DNA of 64,000 bases from Lunularia cruciata. Lineage: Eukaryota > Streptophyta > Marchantiopsida > Lunulariales > Lunulariaceae. The notes under the pieces were generated by a model. It ran no database searches and was not told the DNA's origin. It saw nothing but the letters and a program-made list of their open reading frames with translations. Location: contig OX419761.1 of assembly GCA_948567375.1 (NCBI GenBank), positions 23,562,501-23,626,500 on the forward strand. The letters run 5' to 3'. This document shows, in pieces, positions 1 to 12,424 of the stretch. The position numbers and the translations under genes were made by a program. How positions within the stretch are numbered: the stretch's first letter is position 1; every line of letters begins with the position of its first letter.

Positions 1-204
1 AATACATTTCTAGTGTTTTCTTTTAGCTGTGAGTCTGAAATTCCCTATGAACAGAGGAATTTGTAAAGTAGATGAAGGCTTAATTGCTGGCCGAATTTAG
101 AACATTACTTTCCGTTATGAGCTACAGTAGCTGAATTCATTGATCTTGATTAATGGAATGGAGTTCTGAGTTTTTGGATTGGGTCGTGTGTTGATGATAT
201 CCAG

Positions 205-576
205 GGTCTTCTTGACGCAAATGTGAGAGATACTTTCAACATCCCCATGTACTATCCAACAGTTAATGAGATGAGGGAGGCGGTCGAAGAGTCCGGCTCA
301 TTCTCGGTAGATCGGCTTGAGTTACTAAACGACGTGCCTGCTAATCCTTCCACAAAGCAAGAGTTGGAAGCCAACCCCACTGACTGCGGGAGAAAATTAG
401 CGAAAATATGCCGCAGTCTATTAGGAGTTCTGGTAGACACTCACATGGGAGTGGAAGTGGCGGATGAGTTCTTCAGGAGGCTCGAAGTGAGGGCTATTTT
501 GCGTTCACAAGCGGAAGCTGTAAGGCATCGAATGGCGTACTCGAACGTGAATTTGGCTGTTCTGATCCGGAAATGA
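205..576 (+). CDS. SABATH-family carboxyl methyltransferase, last exon (partial gene)
   Basis: The frame ends at TGA 574-576 and encodes about 123 residues resembling the C-terminal third of SABATH methyltransferases (salicylate, jasmonate, IAA and gibberellin carboxyl methyltransferases). These transfer a methyl group from S-adenosylmethionine to a small-molecule carboxylate in the cytosol. The diagnostic stretch is GLLDANVRDTFNIPMYYPT, followed by the family pattern of an acidic helix and GSF (EESGSFSVDRLELL), then a helical C-terminus. SAM-binding and most substrate-binding residues would lie in upstream exons outside the window, so the substrate cannot be inferred. No ATG suits the start, and I infer a splice acceptor AG at 203-204 because family similarity begins at the following Gly. 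The frame stays open back to 154, so the acceptor could be slightly upstream. Intact; not part of the surrounding repeats. The family call is fairly sure, the substrate unknown. Confidence 0.8.
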   Translation, partial: GLLDANVRDTFNIPMYYPTVNEMREAVEESGSFSVDRLELLNDVPANPSTKQELEANPTDCGRKLAKICRSLLGVLVDTHMGVEVADEFFRRLEVRAILRSQAEAVRHRMAYSNVNLAVLIRK

Positions 577-3139
577 GGTCTATGATTATTTTCGTTTTAA
601 AACTTATTACTGATCCAAGATCGGTATTCGTAGTTTTTGAAAACGAAATCTTGTTCCATCGCAGGAAGGCTAGCTAATACGCGAATGTAGATAACAACCG
701 GAGGATCTTTAATATAGAACGAATCTGCCTGCTGCGGTTTATCTCAGCAGGTTGGTAATAGACAGCAAGCAGTGTACATGTACGAGATCTGAGAAGAAGT
801 TTTGACCCGCCATTGTATAAAGAAGCTTAGAGCAATCTACCCTCGAAACCAAGGGTGCATTGTTTCAAATTTTATTCACATCAGTTCAGTGCCTCGCCTG
901 CACATCCAGCAGCGGATTGGCCTTGGACATGGAAAAAGATCATGGCGTTCTTAAATCACATTGAAAAGTGTTCGTTAGCCTGTGGATTCCTTGTGTACGA
1001 CTGAGAGTCTTCAGTGGGTCCCTCGAGCTTCCATTCACGGAGAAAACTAAATTGAAGTCCATCGGCGCAGAAAGGGCCAAATTGACGGACATGGTGGTCC
1101 TTCCTTCGAACCACGCTGGGGTGGCACATGCTCTCGTCCGTTCATTGTTGACAAATGTGCCGTTGACGCTTGTGACATGACTCAACATACTAGTATAAAG
1201 GTTCCGATCATTTTGTTTTCCGGCGATCAGCGTCCGTCCGTCCGTTCATGTCAATTTCCTTATAATGTGCTAAAAAGGAGGTGATTTCGCTTTGAAATCT
1301 GATCTGTATGATGGGCTAATTTCACGCTAAAACACGTTACCAAAGTTTGGTTTTATATCAACATAAGTCGCCATCAAATCGGACAAAATTTTAAATATTT
1401 CCAGAATTCAGAAACCTTCAAGTTACTAAGTCATCCAATCCAACCAAAAGCCATAAAGATGTATTTGTATACTATCTCGATGATTTGAGTTTTAGAAACT
1501 CTTCATTCTTTTCCATAGTGCACAAATGTTTCTGTATTGATAATATATCTTATAGATAAAAGTTTCCGTGCGTTACTAGAGACTTCTTTAAGACGATAAT
1601 TCATAAAATTCACAACTTTGCATCATCTCGGAAGTAGTCACCGCGATCTTAAATCAAAGCGTATCAAATGTGAAATCTGCACTTTCCAAAGTGTGCTCTC
1701 GGGTGCTGGATGACAAGCTTACACTGACGGCGAATAATTTTCTTTTTTAGTGCTTGTACAAACACAGATGTATCAATACTGAATCACTGCAGTTGGGATT
1801 CTTATGGCGGATTTCATTCCTTAACTCGATTTTATGGATTTTTTACTTTATTGATTTCTTTAAAAGGAATTTAGATGCAACCTCGGTGATCGGTGAGTGC
1901 CCAGTTCAGGGTAAATCTAAAATTTAATGGAAAGATTATTTACTGTTGTGTGCGCCGTCATCTTGCTTGCCCTTTGCTTTTTTCCGTACATGAACAAATT
2001 CCTTACGACACCCAAAGTATGCCAGTCGGTTACGGAGACGAACGGAAGTGCAGAAGAAATTGCCGAACGATGGCCGGGAACGGGAACGCAGCCTCAGAGG
2101 TGGGCCGGTATCTGCTGCAGTGAGTGAAAATTTAGCATTGGTAGCCGTAAGAGCAAGCATAAGCATCTACTCACGTACCTATCCAGTCCACCGACTCCTC
2201 AAAATTGATGATCCGGCCCGAAGAGGGCTGACATAAGCCCTTGCCGTTCCACCCAGGCCTAAAGGCCAGCTCTCTCTCTCCGAGTCTTAGTTAGACCACC
2301 GGAGTAGTAAAAGTGCCTGAAGAAGAACCTAGCATGGCGAGGAGGAGGAGGAAATATTCACTGTCCTTGAGACCCGGTGCAGAAAAGCTAATTGACAACC
2401 AACTGACCCAACCAGGGGCCGAGGAATCTATGTACTACTATGGGATTTGCCTCGAATAGACACTGCAACGTCAGCAACGACATCTGTTAACGATGCCTTG
2501 AATCCAGTGTCAACACCGAACCCGTCAACGATCTCAACTTCCACCCAGCTGGCCCTAAGAGAATTGTTTCCACCAGGACGCGAATGGGAAATATAGAAAC
2601 CGCAACACAAGACGCGACGTATGTGAGACACCAGTAACAGAAAACAGAAGGCATGAATGTTTTTTCGCACTCTGCTGCGTAGTGTGGACTCGAGGCAAAG
2701 TTATGAAGTTACCTGTAAGGGTTCTGCTGACGGAATTTTCGAGGTTGGAGGATACCTTTACTGTATCACAAGATGCTGACGGGATTCTGAGCCCGTACTG
2801 TAATCATAAGGTACCGAACTCTCTCTGACAACTTTGAATAGCGTAAAGTGGTAATTTTGAATGTGCTGTCTGTCTCTTCGGAAGTGTTAGGGGACTCGGT
2901 TTCTGAGTTTCCACAGTTGTGTAGACGCTGAAGAAGAAGGAAACCGAAAAGAAGGCAACTAATACTCTTTTGTTCCTTTATTCCGGGAGCAAAAGGTTCG
3001 CTTCTAGTGTGTTCAAGTCGAGGAAAGGACTGTGACTGTCTTCTTCAGACCTGGACTGACTTTGGCTTGGATGGTCCGGCTGACTTCCACGCTCCTATCT
3101 TCTGGGAAAGTAAAAGGGGACCGCAGATTAATACAATAG
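577..3139. other. Intergenic DNA downstream of the SABATH exon, no gene recognised
   Basis: This stretch presumably contains the 3' untranslated region of the methyltransferase followed by intergenic DNA. Open frames here are under 95 codons, overlap on both strands (for example 940-1188 against 968-1180), and show no family motif I recognise. Composition is clearly less AT-rich than the retrotransposon area to the right. Minor low-complexity spots include a CCGT run near 1230, a CT run near 2270 and a GGA run near 2340. Confidence 0.5.
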
Positions 3140-3148
3140 TAATAAAGT

Positions 3149-3222
3149 CAGAGATGGATTTAACGGTACTCCAAACTTGTCACCAAGACTTACCAGTACC
3201 AACCCCAAGTTGCCATAAAGAC
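3149..3222 (+). repeat. Left terminal inverted repeat of the hAT-like element
   Basis: Begins CAGAGATGGATTTAACGG and pairs with the reverse complement of 4158-4228. The first 31 bp differ at only three positions; farther in, alignment needs a gap of about three bases. Confidence 0.8.
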
Positions 3223-4157
3223 TTGCTCGTACCCCTTGATACCACGCCCGCCACCGTGTCACGAGTTTGTCATAGTTGGCAGTCATGACCTCGTGATGGC
3301 AAACATTGTCCCTGTAAGGCACAAATTCTTCCCAGTATATATAAAATGGTCTTGTCAGAAATCATTTCATTGTAAGGAAACGAATATTCAGAAAATATTT
3401 CTCCCGTCGGGCCCACCATGAACAAGTGCTGCCCGCCCAATCCAGTCTGAACTCCGGGCTGGACTCCCCATCCGGCCCGAAGTTTGGGCCCCAAGCATGC
3501 ACAAGGCTTCGAAGGCAAACAGACTTCTAAATACATCCGAAATATTGGCAGAGAAATCCAAGTTTGCGAAGGGCAACGGAATCCCCTCCATGGTGTCATC
3601 CAGACATCAACAAGAAATGAAGGAAGTTCATGTGAAGATTGAATCAACCTCTAACAGCAAAGAAGGAGACATCGTAGCTGTGAACACTCTAACCACCATG
3701 ATGATGGAGCGAGTGGCCGAACTCCACCTTGTTTGTATCGTCTAGCAGCAATCGAAGTCTGGTCTTGAAGATATTTAGTTCTTTGAAATCAAATGAATAT
3801 GATCCATAGTTTCTTGGACAGCAATGCCACTTGTGTGCCTTTGAAGTGTCCTGTCGCTTGTATCCGTGCTCGAGACTTCATTGAGGAGAATGTGGAGACC
3901 AAGGTCCGTATAAAACTCGCACTATTTAATTTTTATTCCAGTCTAACATTCGTCCCCAAGCTAGCTAAAATGTCCAAAGAAATTAGAAGAATATTGCGCG
4001 TTTCCACTTACCACGATATATTGCTATAAATGGTGGTGTTCTACATGAAAACGAATCTTCCACGTTCCAGAGAACAATGATAAGAACCTTGTCTTGATGT
4101 TCATGAAATAGCTGCCAAGTGGGATTCATGTGCCACATCAAGCAAAAGGGAGGTGAC

Positions 4158-4228
4158 GTCTTACCGGCAACTTGGGGTACCGTTAAATTCTTTGTGCCAA
4201 GTTTGGGGTACTGTTAAGTCCATCTCTG
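4158..4228 (-). repeat. Right terminal inverted repeat of the hAT-like element
   Basis: Read on the minus strand it begins CAGAGATGGACTTAACAG, matching the left end. It contains two imperfect copies of a TTGGGGTA-N-GTTAA motif about 30 bp apart. The exact 8-bp duplication TAATAAAG follows at 4229-4236. Confidence 0.8.
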
Positions 4229-4236
4229 TAATAAAG

Positions 4237-6060
4237 CTTATCCTCGTCGCGCTACTGTCCCTTCCCGAACTATAGAGGCTACATTTGCGGGCGGAGATGA
4301 ATGAGTGACTGATCTGATCTGGTCACCTAAAACTGTTTAGATCCTGAACCATAGAAAGTGAATATGTGGCTATATCCTCGTCTCTGAACTCGGAAACAAT
4401 CGATGACGCTAACGCTCGGTGAATAGGATTGGCTGCCCAACAAACAAATCAAAGACAAGCTGAATGCGAAAAGTTTCAGTGCCTGATCTGCAGTGCACGA
4501 ACTGCGCTCTCGACTTGGCTTGGCTGGGATTGTCGTCCTCGACAGCATAAATTTTGGTAGTTCAGCTGTATTTGATGAATTTGGTTTGAAACTTTTTGAC
4601 TCAATCATCCAATCTACGATCCTACGTTAGCATACCTCAACATCCTTTATTACTTCTCGACACCATTGACAGTACCGGTAAGCGGTACCCAGCGTAGCTA
4701 TCTACCCAGCGGTGGTGGACGAGGAGCTCCATACATCACTCACTCACTCACTCTCATGTTACAAAATATCGTCAAAGAAAGTTTCAAGGCCCTCGCACAC
4801 CCCAACCTCCGCTTCTGTCAAGCACCAGACCAAATCCTTGGACGAGCCTTGTAAGTGCTTGGTGTTGCAGGCAGGCTAGATGGAGAGAGTCGATAGAGAG
4901 ATCCCGCCATGGCCAGCTGGAAAAGGCAACCACTTTACTCTCTCCGCTTTCAAATTTTAGTCTCGTCATAATCGACCGCATGTGCATGCGTTCCTTCTCC
5001 CTTTCAAAGCTGCTCGCTGATTGAGATTAAATATAGAAATTGCTTCTGCAGCACACCCAAAAGCAGCACCAGCGATCTCTGACTCCAAGTCGGTACGCAA
5101 TCCAATTAAACACCCCCCACCATATACAAACAGAAAACCTCCCTCCCTCCGTTCTAACAACCACCATACCGATCTGATATTTTCTCATTTCCACGTCTCC
5201 GAAATGATATTACCTCAGTGAACTGTAACCGAGCGACCATCCAATTGTCGACACTATACTCTTCTCAACTCGCGAGCCGTGCCGATGTACATGTGTAATC
5301 TTATGACAAGTCCAGACATGCATCACTAGATTCTATGGCCTACTTTTTCACCACCACCACCTCCTTCTTTCTGTAAGAAAGTTCTATACACCATACACCG
5401 TGGATACCGGACTGATCGAGCTCGGGGTCAAATACATTAGATCACAGTAGTACTACTGTATGCATCTCCTGGCGGCTGGCCTCCTCGTAAGCAAAGTCAA
5501 ATGCACTACGAGTCCATTGCCAGTCACCTTTTACAAAAATAGCCGAGAATAAATTGAATTTCCTTTTTATCTTCACGAAAACAACCCGTCCGCCTTCTTA
5601 CTGGTTAGGAACGATGGAGAAATTTGGAATGTCACTTTTTGGATATACTTGTAGAGATAATTATGAGGAACAGAAGATCCCAATGGCTCCTATAGGTACA
5701 ACCGAAGCGAGAGGATAACCTTATTTTTGGTCACAAACACTCCTCGAGAATGAGAAGATGGGCACGGACATATATAGATTCACTCGCCCAATTCAAGCTC
5801 CCACGAGGATGGAACAACTACAGTATGTAGCTCTAGAGCTCCCATCCGGACAACTCATCGTGCGCTTTCCGTCCACTACTCGGTCAACACACCACATCGT
5901 CTCCCACCATAGCCTCCGTATGAAACAACTGTGAAATTGCCTTCTCCAAACGCTCGCTAAATACACCTACTGGGCTATAGCAGCAACAATCCACCTCGAG
6001 AAGCATTGGGACTTGAAAGTCACCTGGACGGTGTCTGTCCTCTCCCTTAACTCTGGTCGT
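4237..6060. other. Non-coding flank between hAT-like element and AT-rich tract
   Basis: No frame here exceeds about 95 codons and none shows a recognisable motif. Short CACT and CTCC runs occur near 4735-4755 and 5140. I see no RNA gene. Confidence 0.45.
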
Positions 6061-8640
6061 TCGATTTCAGATAGGTTTAGTAAAATAACATCAAAATTGG
6101 TTGAATTGTTGTTGTAGCCATGCCCCTCTTTCTCGTCACTAGAGGTTTTATACCAATATAAAATTTTTGATATAATTCAGAAGGAACAACATGTTTGTTG
6201 AAGGTAGATACTGTCAGCCAGAAGTAACATCAATAAACAGTCAAAATACCAGATAAAGTGTTACGTTCCAGGACCAAGCTTCATGCTATCCAAGTCTGTA
6301 ATCAAACAAGTCCCGGTTCTCTACACTCATCATCGGAATAAAGAGAAAAGAAAAAACGTATTTGAAAGCAAATTATGAACTTAATGGCTTATGTAGGATG
6401 GGAGTTATTTCCGGAAAACCGACTTAGAAGAATTATTGCTATATACAGGCATTTATATATAAGTGAGTGAAGAATAAAAGTATTTTATATGAAAATATGA
6501 AATGACAGATTATAAATGTAAGTTTAAACTCTTACGACCACTAACTAAAAAAAAGTTCTTAGAGGAGAGAAACAATTATTTATGTAAATTCATAAAATAT
6601 ATGGTAGATCTCTAGCATACATCCATATGAATTATATCATGACATAAATTTTTCTTGTTGATACTTTATACTACTCCAAAACTTATAATATTTTTACATA
6701 TTTCATATCAAATTGAATCTAATGGAAAAGAAGAAGCATTCATTTAATTGAACTTAATAATGAAAAAGGTGAACATATTGAGAGGATATGATTTAAAATT
6801 AATTCTGTTCTTGAATAACATGGGTGTGCAAAATTTTTTTAATCATACATTTTGATGATTTAAATTCCATTACATACATAAATAAGCTTTTTCTCTTTAA
6901 CCTAGACATTGAGTATATAATTATTGTGAAAGGTCATATCAGAAAACTAGACTGCTTGAAAAGCTAATCATTTGTAAAATGCATTAGGTTTTAAGTATTT
7001 TTAAGATCAAATGAAAAATATATTATATCTCTTTCCTATAAGGTATCATTACAATAATTGTATTCCAATATTTAATAAATTATATAAAATTTAATATTTA
7101 ATTATAATTACCAATAAGTATCTTATTTTCCTTCAAATATATAATAAACTATGATACTCACTGATAAAATTTATCATTTTTTACATAAGTCACATGTTCA
7201 TGTCACTTATGAGATACGTCGAGAAAAAGCAAGAGTAAATAGGGAACATAGGAATTTCCTTCATGATAAGAATTTGAGATGACACTATAAAAGAATGAAC
7301 CCATGAGAATTCACACTATGTTATATGTATAAATATATGTTGTTTGACTTATGAAGAGAACTTTAGTTTATTCCACAGAAACCAAAATATCTTAATAGAA
7401 AATTTTATATTCCTTATAATATTTATATTTCATATTATCAACTATGATATGTCACTAATAAGTTATCTCCTTCAATATTGAGACTATTTATATCCCTTGG
7501 TTGAAATTTATAGCCTACAACTATCATCCTAGTTTACATCCTTATTAGAAAGAGAATCAATTTTATTGTCAATTACAAGAAAATATAGATGTTAAGTTAT
7601 AGCATTTATTTTTAGTCTTGAAAATTAAATTTTGAAACTTTAATAGGAAAATTTAACAACATTATAAGTTGTCCTTTTTCTCTTAAGTAGATATGCTTAA
7701 ACCTCAACAAAACTGCTCCTCCAATTTGATAGCAAATAAGTCCTGAGGAGAACCATCTTTGTTCAACAAATATGCAAGAATTTCTTTGATTATCTTCTCC
7801 AAATTTGGATATGTAAACAACAAAATGAAAATTTTCAATGTCATATGTCTTAATCCAACTACCTTCTTTTATAATATGGAAAAGATACCAAAAACAAATA
7901 TTTTTCTAAATGTTGAAAGAAAATAATTTATGAAATAAGGTAGCAAAAGTATTTGACTTAAATTTGTGTTGATTAAGTTAAACCTTCTATTTCATGTTAG
8001 GAATTATATCTAAAAAAAGTTAATCTAAAAATCTAAACTAATATTATATCAAACATTTCTTTTAATGTTTTGGTAAATTCAAGAAAACCTAACTAGAGTA
8101 GTTAATAAGATCGATATCATGCTCAACAAACTTTGCTAATATTACAATAAGTTCAATAAGTCTACTACTTTTTGTTATATTAGTCATCTTCAAACCTTCT
8201 TGCTTTTTATAGAATATTAATCAGCCCAAGATAATTTTTCATAACTATGTTCATAGAATATTTTGGATATCTCTGAAGATACTTTAGGATGCAAAAATAT
8301 TGCTAGTAACTATAAATTCTCCCTCGATAAAGATCAACAAGTGTTAGATGTCCAGCTCAAGAGGTCTTACATTCTTGAGAAATTCAGCCCCTTCACATTT
8401 AAGTCTCCATCTATTATAATGAGGATTGCAATAACCACCTTTCCTTATTCAAGACTAAAGTTAGGGTGTCGCATCCCCTATTTTTGTGACTGCAAGTATA
8501 GACTCTAGGAAGGAAATATCAAAAAAATTTGTGTTTGGATGTTTAAAATGAGAGATGATGTTTAGTTAGCCCTAGTAACAAAAATGAAAAGGTGCTACTT
8601 CCTTAAATCATACTTAGTACTAACAAAAGTGGTAACCACC
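6061..8640. other. Very AT-rich non-coding tract
   Basis: Composition switches to strongly AT-rich from about 6.06 kb, with long A/T runs and stops in every frame; the only notable open frame (8263-8508, plus) has no motif. It lies between the genic flank and the first retrotransposon fragment and could be an eroded transposon, but I find no reverse transcriptase, integrase or terminal motif. Confidence 0.4.
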
Positions 8641-8699
8641 AGGACTAAAGAGGGGAGATATTGAAACTAGATCCGGAAGTAGAACCAGGCATAACCCAA

Positions 8700-9008
8700 G
8701 TGCAAGCATGTGTCGTTCATACAAACATCGCTACACAACATACATCACTCTCATCATCATACACTATAGACACATAACTCACACATAAGCCATACATATA
8801 CTCTAAAGTGCCACAATAATCAGTTTGTTTACACCACTCAAATCAACTCACCTCATATCAATACTTGCTCTGTCACTCTATAAATTGTCAACAATTGTGC
8901 ACTGATTACAATCAAGCTATAGCCACTCTAGCTAAGAGAATCTAGGTGACGCTTGCCGGCCTCTATCCACCATAGCTAGGAACTCAAAGGCTCAAACATT
9001 AGAGAAGT
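8700..9008 (-). repeat. Partial LTR of the PHD-family element
   Basis: This segment matches 55485-55773 in the right-edge element, including the shared word GTGCCACA ending at 8815 and 55581 and the CTCTAGCTAAGAGAATC stretch. The LTR start is missing because of the internal deletion. Confidence 0.65.
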
Positions 9009-10857
9009 CCAAACTCCAATGGTAACCCAATCCCATGATAGGTAATGGGTGCAATTGTGGCATAGGAGCATTGAATGATGCTCTAACTCGGTCACAAACC
9101 AAACATATGGCAAGAAATTGTTGTACATTGGTCTACATACCGTGCCACCAATAATGATTCTAGAGTAAACTATATGTATGCTTTACTCCAAAATGTCTTA
9201 GCTTCTCATGAGCACGACGGATCAACTGTAGTCTTTGAGATGGAGCGGTACTACTCTCACTCTACCATCCTCCCATACATGCAAAAGGTGTCTTTCCTCC
9301 AATCTGAACTGCCTAGCTTGATGAAGGACATGGTCTATCTCCTTGGCTCCAATTGTGCCACCCACAACACCAATGCAAAGATAGTCCATCACTAAGATAT
9401 CATCATGAATGTCTTGCTGAATTGTACTACTATCTCCACTCTTTGGATCTATGACCTCAATAACTCCTCCTATATGCATTGAGAGAGATACCACCACAAT
9501 CTCAAAAAATATACAGAGAAAGGCAGATGCATGCCATCTTGGCACCATCTCCTCATTTCTCTCACCATGCCAACATGTTCTGGTTTGATCTGCTGGCTGG
9601 GACATGGGTTTCTACTCAACCCATCTTCATCACAATTCACCACTCAAGGTCTATGAACAACCATGAAATCATACTCCTATAAAATAAGAGCTTATCGTGC
9701 AAGCTTCCTTAAAAGCTTGTCAGAATCCATCAACCACTTTAGTGGCTGATGATCAGTGATGAGAGTAAGGGATTACCAAATAGGTAACATCAGAAATGTG
9801 CTATTGCCCAAACTGCTGCCATGCACTCTCCCTCATATGAACTATATTTTGCCTTTGTTGAATTGTTGGAACGACTAGCATAGGCCACCACAAACTCCTT
9901 CCCCTCATCATCATGTTGGGTGAGCATTGCTCCAAGCCCCAACATACTCCAATCAGTTTGAACCTGAAATGGTCATCCTCTGATTGGTCTCCTCAAAATA
10001 GGTGCAGATGTCAACCTCTCCTTGAGCTCTACAATAGCTCTCTCTTGCTCATCTCCCCAACACCACTCTTTTGTAAGCTTGGTCAACTTTGTCAAGATCT
10101 TGGCAATGGCACTAAATCCTCTAACATAGCGGCAATAGAAGTTCACCAACCCAAGGAATGCTTGCATTTTTCTCACATCCATAGGTCAAGGAATACATGC
10201 AATAGCCTCCACCTTGGTCTGTTGAACACCAAGTCCTCTGGGGTAAATAGTGTGACCCAAATACTCAACCTGGTCATGGAAGAACCTACACTTCCTAAGA
10301 TGTAATTTGAGTACATGAGATCTCAACCTCCAACAAATGTCCCTCATGCTCTTCCGCAATAGTGCTATAGACCAAAATGTCATCAATATAGCACCAAGCA
10401 AAATCCAATCTAGCTAGGATCCTATCCATGACCCTCTAGAACTCAACAAGAGCATTCTTTAACCCAAATGGTAAGAACCTCCATTGATATAACACATCCT
10501 TGCCATGAGGATCAATAGCCTAAAATGCTATCTTGGACTTATCCTCCTCCTTGATTGGTAACTGATGATATCTTGCTCAAAGATCCAAAGTACTAAAGAC
10601 CTTTACATGCCCAATGGCATCAAAGATCTCCACCGGTGTAGGCAATGCATACCAATCAATCCTAGTCTATTGGTTGATAGGACAATAATCTCCACACATC
10701 TGCCTATTTGTGTAGTTGCCATGCATATACTTCTTGATTGGCATCACTATAGCTGATGCATACTCTCCATGTGAAATCTCCACCAAACTAGCCTCCAAAA
10801 GGTCTCTACTCTGACTCTTAATCAATGTCCTCTCCATGTCACTATATCAATTAGGAC
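9009..10857 (-). pseudogene. Gypsy pol relic: RT, RNase H and integrase zinc domain
   Basis: Read on the minus strand the order is RT palm, RT thumb/connection, RNase H and integrase N-terminus. An RT catalytic box reading CYIDDILVYS is present near 10365-10395 in one frame, so this copy retains both aspartates. It is followed by the connection-domain words YLGHTIYPRGLG and, in 9973-10182, FLGLVNFYCRYVRGF and EWCWGDEQERA, all matching the right-edge copy. Stops and frameshifts break it into short frames. RNase H and the HHCC region (about 9010-9900) are recognisable mainly by nucleotide similarity to 57341-58350. Non-functional. Confidence 0.75.
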
Positions 10858-12424
10858 GTCAAAAAATAGGTGAATTCCAAAAAGGTAAAGAACATCTAAA
10901 TTTTAGGTGTGACAAGAAGGATACATTCCACCAAATTTTCTTTCCTTTCAACTCTAAGACTCATGGAATCTCAAAACTTCAAATGTTCATAACTTTGACT
11001 ACTTATCTCAAAACTTTAAAATTTTGATATCAATGGGAAGCCCTTGAAAACATAATCATAAAGATATAAAAGTAATTTCATTTGAACATGTAACCACAAA
11101 AACAACAACTCCAAAGTGCATGCTACAAAATTTCTTGGTAAAGACTCTTTGGCTCTTTTGAGTCATTGACCATTTTTTGGCCCAAAATATGGAGACTCTT
11201 TGCATAATGCCCCAACAAAAATCCCTAAAATGGAAAATTTCCCTCTTTCTTCATTCAAAAATTTCAAAAGATAAAAGAAAATTTAAAAAATAAAAATTTC
11301 CTCTAATTTTTTCTTAATAGGTAGTGCACTAAGGTTTGAATAGCCACATAAATGAAGATACAATTACTCAATGAATTTGACCTTTATTCAACCCCACTCT
11401 CCAACTATTACTCATGGAGCATTCTTTGGCAAAGAAACTTGATATCCTATAATTCATTTACTTTCCCACGTCCGTAAACTTCATGTCAAAAGTAATTCCC
11501 TTGGGTTTGCCTACATCATAGAGTTCCAAGCACAAAGAGAAAAACTACTTGTGCTTATCTAGCTATGAGGTTTTTTATCTAGATCACTCTTAGTGAAATG
11601 CAGTTCTCTAAAGGGAAATCATGCACTGGGAGCTTTGTGATGATCAGAATTTTCAGAATTTCTTATTTTTCCATCTTTTCTTTTACTTTCTACTTTAAGT
11701 AAGGGGGCTTTGTATGCTTTTGTGAAGATTTACCTTTATTCTATACTCCTTCATGGAAAAAATTATGGTTAGTCATAAAGTATCTTTGTATTTTGGAAGT
11801 TTGGGAGTTAAGCAAAAGGAACTTTACTACAAAGAAAATTTGTGTTATGAAGTCTAAAGGCTTGTAGTCTAAGGTTCACTTAAAATAGTACTTAAAATAG
11901 TAGTAGTAAACAAATATTTCTATACCAAAGATCAAAGAGAGTGCAAAAAACTCCATGGAGAAGTAATTCCATGCCAATGGCCCAAAGTACAAAGGACAAG
12001 TTTCTTGAAGAGTCTTTCCTTAAAGGGAGTTTACACCAAAGAACCTTCTCCCAAAGAGCCTTCCTTAAAAAAAAATTAGCCCCTAGGAATTTGTAGTGTG
12101 CATTGGTATCTTTGTGGTTATATGTCTAAATGGAGATTTTTATCTCAATGGAAGCATCCTTTTAAGGACATTTTTTGACACCAAAATCATAGTCACTTGC
12201 AAATGTTATGAGTATTTGAAGTGTGCATGTCAATCTCCACTGTTTTTGCATGTCAATGGCGAATGTTATGAGAGTTTGAAGTTATGGTTTTAGAGTTAAA
12301 GGGATGGTACATTCAGTGGGTCTTATCCTCACCTTCACATGACCAATTCAGGTTTTATGTACCATACTCTAAATTTCTTTGCAAGATCTATTGATTGATT
12401 CTTAGATAGCCTTTATTAGAGTTT
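10858..12424. other. Retroelement-derived non-coding DNA
   Basis: No coding frame is supported. About 11340-11650 resembles about 35760-36270, and that match resumes at about 13370, so roughly 1.7 kb including the family-B LTR at 12425-13325 interrupts an older repeat. A purine-rich run AAGTAAGGGGGC near 11698-11710 looks like a polypurine tract. Nothing else recognised. Confidence 0.4.

Larger units (their letters stand above)
3148..4228. mobile_element. Non-autonomous hAT-like DNA transposon with 8-bp target duplication
   Basis: The element is bounded by inverted ends beginning CAGAGATGGAYTTAAC. The outer 31 bp match at 28 positions by eye, and similarity continues with small gaps to about 74 bp. 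Immediately outside both ends is the same 8-mer TAATAAAG (3140-3147 and 4229-4236); the left end carries one extra T at 3148. An 8-bp target duplication and a CAGNGATG-like terminus are typical of the hAT superfamily. The interior (about 0.93 kb) encodes no transposase; the largest frames (3270-3647 minus, 3497-3745 plus) resemble nothing known to me. A GC-rich patch lies near 3410-3495. The subterminal motif of TTGGGGTA followed by GTTAA occurs twice at the right end, possibly for transposase binding (inference). It would have been mobilised in trans. Confidence 0.8.
8640..10857 (-). mobile_element. Internally deleted fragment of the PHD-finger gypsy family
   Basis: On the minus strand this matches the element at 55385-64000: RT to integrase N-terminus (10857 down to about 9009), joined directly to LTR sequence (9008 down to about 8700). 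Relative to the longer copy, about 1.57 kb equivalent to 55774-57340 is missing, namely the integrase core, integrase C-terminus, PHD finger, 3' leader and start of the LTR. Both sequences share AAGT at the join. The right end stops abruptly inside RT, at the equivalent of about 59248. The lower LTR boundary is uncertain because the tails differ below about 8700. Confidence 0.75.

Noticed and set aside
940-1188. Overlapping open frames on both strands with an SVNGTFVNNER word reminiscent of an FHA domain
   Set aside because: Only 82 codons, no further FHA motif, and an equally long frame on the other strand; no support for a gene.
3270-3745. 125-codon minus and 82-codon plus frames inside the hAT-like element
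   Set aside because: Neither shows a BED zinc finger, transposase core or other recognisable motif, and the two overlap on opposite strands.
6061-8640. Organelle-derived insertion suggested by high AT content
   Set aside because: No plastid or mitochondrial gene, tRNA or rRNA segment is recognisable.
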